Positions 62,313 through 64,000 of a DNA stretch of 64,000 bases are shown piece by piece. The notes under the pieces are model-generated. The model ran no database searches, had not been told where the DNA came from, and saw nothing but the letters and a program-made list of their open reading frames with translations. The DNA comes from Tilletia caries (taxonomy: Eukaryota; Basidiomycota; Exobasidiomycetes; Tilletiales; Tilletiaceae). The number at the start of each line of letters is the position of its first letter. Position 1 is the stretch's first letter. The translations under genes and the position numbers were made by a program. The stretch is taken from NCBI GenBank assembly GCA_032718865.1, contig JALUTQ010000045.1, positions 868,001-932,000 of the forward strand. Direction: 5' to 3'.

Positions 62313-63614
62313 TCAATGACCATACTCTGGAAGCCGGAGCGACTTGTCCTCCTCGGGCTTGCCTCCTCGGATCGTCTCTGAAACCTTCGCGAAGATGGCA
62401 TTAAGCCATACCGAGTTGACCAAGACGTTTGCGATCATGAGGCAAATCTGTATCAGGCGAACCGCGAGGTTCGAGTTTGGGTAGACCAGGTTGAAGAGAG
62501 CTCTTGGGATGTCTTGAGATTCTTCAATGTACGGTCTGAGGATCTTGTCGTAGCTTTCGAAGGCAATCGACACTTGATCGAGGTCGGCCCAGTTGGGTTG
62601 CTTGGCCAGCTCGTTGCCGAGGACATAGGCTCCCACGATGGCGCACGAGGTGCCCATGCCGCTCATCGGCGACGGACAGTAGCCGGCGTCGCCTAGAAGC
62701 ACGACCCGTCCCTTGCTCCACTTCTTCGTCTTGATCTGAGCGATGTCTTGCATGTAAAAATCGTCATCTGGCGAACCGGTCGAGGCGTCCATCGCGTCCA
62801 GAACGCGCTGGGTCTTCCAGCCCGCTCCCTGGTAGACCTCTCGCCAGATCTTCTTCTGTGCAGCGATGTCCAGCTTCCTGTAGTTCTCGAAGCGACGGAG
62901 AGCTTCCTTGTTGCGGGTCATCATGAACGCCCGAGTCGTAGGTGTCTTGGACTTGCCGTCAGGTCGAAGCCAGAGGTTTCTTGCGCCTGGTGCGATCCGC
63001 CAGCGCGACCATGTGCCGTCATCCTCGGGCACGTAGGGTATACTGAAGTAGGCGGTCTTGAGTCCCAGGGAGTCGTATACGATTTCGTTCTCCTCGCCTT
63101 CCTTCGGGAAGACGAGTGATCGCGCGCGAGAAAACATGCCGTCGGCGAGCACAACGACGTCATACGACTCCTTCTTGCCGCTCTCGAACTCGACCACAGC
63201 CTCGCGCTCGGTCTGCTTGATATCCTTGATAGAGTCGCTGAAGATGTATTCGGTCGTGTCCTTGGACGCGTCCACGAACAGGGAACAGAGCTTGTATCGC
63301 AAAATTTCGATGTCACAAGTCGCACTATTACCGTTCTCCTTGTCGACGGGGAAAGCCGAAAGGACCTTGTCGTTTGCATCAACGAAGTACAACCCTTCCT
63401 CCTGAGTACAGGCGTCCCGGATCTTCTGTTCGACGCCCATGTCGGCGATGACCTTCCGTGCCTTGCCGCGGATGTCTATCGTTTGCCCATTTGTGCGGAG
63501 GTCGGGAGCGCGTTCGACAATGGTCGAGTGAATACCGGCACGGCCGAGCCAGTACGAGAGAACAGGGCCTGCGATGCCAGCCCCGGAGATGAGAATTCTA
63601 CGAGAGTCCGTCAT
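62313..63614 (-). CDS. FAD-dependent monooxygenase (UbiH/TetX-like)
   Basis: Single exon, 433 aa from MTDSRRIL (ATG 63614-63612); an upstream in-frame extension is Pro/Leu-rich and unlikely. Class A flavoprotein hydroxylase: GAGIAGPVLSYWLGRAG (FAD, residue 11 on), VVLADGMFSRARS (the DG motif) and GRVVLLGDAGYCPSPMSGMG (second FAD motif near residue 290). The C-terminal tail has a hydrophobic helix (VRLIQICLMIANVLVNSVWL). Such enzymes hydroxylate aromatic or polyketide substrates with NAD(P)H and O2, and TetX-type relatives modify tetracyclines. It is convergent with the GMC gene. Substrate unknown. Confidence 0.88.
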   Translation of the reverse strand: MTDSRRILISGAGIAGPVLSYWLGRAGIHSTIVERAPDLRTNGQTIDIRGKARKVIADMGVEQKIRDACTQEEGLYFVDANDKVLSAFPVDKENGNSATCDIEILRYKLCSLFVDASKDTTEYIFSDSIKDIKQTEREAVVEFESGKKESYDVVVLADGMFSRARSLVFPKEGEENEIVYDSLGLKTAYFSIPYVPEDDGTWSRWRIAPGARNLWLRPDGKSKTPTTRAFMMTRNKEALRRFENYRKLDIAAQKKIWREVYQGAGWKTQRVLDAMDASTGSPDDDFYMQDIAQIKTKKWSKGRVVLLGDAGYCPSPMSGMGTSCAIVGAYVLGNELAKQPNWADLDQVSIAFESYDKILRPYIEESQDIPRALFNLVYPNSNLAVRLIQICLMIANVLVNSVWLNAIFAKVSETIRGGKPEEDKSLRLPEYGH

Positions 63615-64000
63615 GTGTCTGTCTGGTGCGGGGTTGGGGATGGGGGGACAGAAAGACGGAGAAGGATGGGTACAAGGAAGACGATGGGTGAGGAGGGACG
63701 GGATAGTTAGCGGAGGGTGAAGCACCTCTTCTTATGTATTACCTGCAGTGCTCCGCAGCGGGCCTCCAGGCGGGCTCCGGGCGGGCTTTTCCGGGCTTGA
63801 CCCCTTTGGAGTCTGGCCCGCTAAGATCGCACCTATTTTGCACCAGGCCCGATGCCAACCAGGCGGGCCACCGGGCTTGATTACATAGCCAGGGAATGCT
63901 CATTTCCCACGTGTGAACGGCTTCGGAACGGCTATGCACGTGCCACCCAGCCCCAAAGGTTCCAGTACATTCGATCACGTGCCATACCTCATATGAAGAC
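63615..64000. other. Upstream region with GCGGGC-rich repeat
   Basis: The monooxygenase promoter (63615-63730) is followed by a tract with recurring GGCGGGC and CGGGCTT motifs (63755-63885), for example GGCGGGCTCCGGGCGGGCTT. This looks like part of a dispersed repeat extending beyond the window. No gene supported. Confidence 0.4.

Noticed and set aside
63739..63978. 79-codon minus-strand ORF at the window end
   Set aside because: Lies in the GCGGGC-rich repeat tract with no motif or start context.
1..64000. tRNA, rRNA or CRISPR-like arrays
   Set aside because: No cloverleaf with a convincing B box, no rRNA segment and no regularly spaced repeat array was seen. The only spaced repeats are the irregular intron minisatellite.

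Overview
The window is nuclear DNA of a filamentous or yeast-like fungus, almost certainly a basidiomycete. Host genes are interrupted by 42-120 bp GT-AG introns (usually GTGAGT or GTACGT at the 5' end), GC content is high, and proteins carry long low-complexity Ser/Gly/Ala/acidic tracts. The transposon mix (Tad-like LINE, Fot1/pogo, DIRS-like tyrosine-recombinase element) also fits. A smut-lineage (Ustilaginomycotina) or Pucciniomycotina origin is possible, but the sequence alone does not decide it.

Layout. 0-4.9 kb: a Myb/SANT-like gene with a homopolymer frameshift, then about 3.5 kb with no confident gene, holding a poly(A)-polymerase-like fragment, short GCGAGGGAA repeats and a 16-bp G/C hairpin. 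4.9-10.1 kb: a decayed LINE (minus strand). 10.3-17.8 kb: V-ATPase subunit a (VPH1), the spliceosomal helicase PRP28 and enoyl-CoA reductase TSC13. 18.0-28.1 kb: a transposon island with a Fot1-like DNA transposon bearing 112-bp perfect inverted repeats, a DIRS-like retroelement (gag, RT/RNase H, tyrosine recombinase) and a head-to-tail array of three MITE-like elements. 28.2-35.6 kb: GAA1, PEX7, a p23 co-chaperone and RanGAP (RNA1). 36.0-37.6 kb: an isolated gag-like ORF with zinc knuckles. 38.0-53.5 kb: an FHA-domain protein, a secreted esterase-like hydrolase, the mRNA cap methyltransferase ABD1 with a giant N-terminal extension, a type II dehydroquinase and the PP1 regulator SDS22. 54.0-63.6 kb: an arylsulfotransferase-family protein, another MITE copy, a sulfotransferase-like protein, a secreted GMC oxidoreductase and an FAD monooxygenase.

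How the genes relate. Most host genes are unrelated housekeeping genes in alternating orientation: membrane energetics, splicing, lipid elongation, GPI anchoring, peroxisome import, chaperoning, Ran cycle, capping and PP1 control. The right third is enriched in genes that could act on aromatic or sulfated compounds (dehydroquinase, two sulfotransferase-type proteins, GMC oxidoreductase, FAD monooxygenase). Co-regulation of these is only a hypothesis.

The most unusual material is in the mobile elements: (1) a DIRS-like element whose RT domain is split by a 742-bp GT-AG intron filled with a degenerate minisatellite, followed by an in-phase G GGA AAA -1 slippery site and an ATGA stop/start overlap; (2) an A-B-A' MITE array sharing TAA target sites, whose terminal and internal motifs differ in parallel between the two families; (3) Fot1 inverted repeats that each contain two hairpins. 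Exon joins given here were checked by hand for reading frame and splice consensus; no database search was possible.
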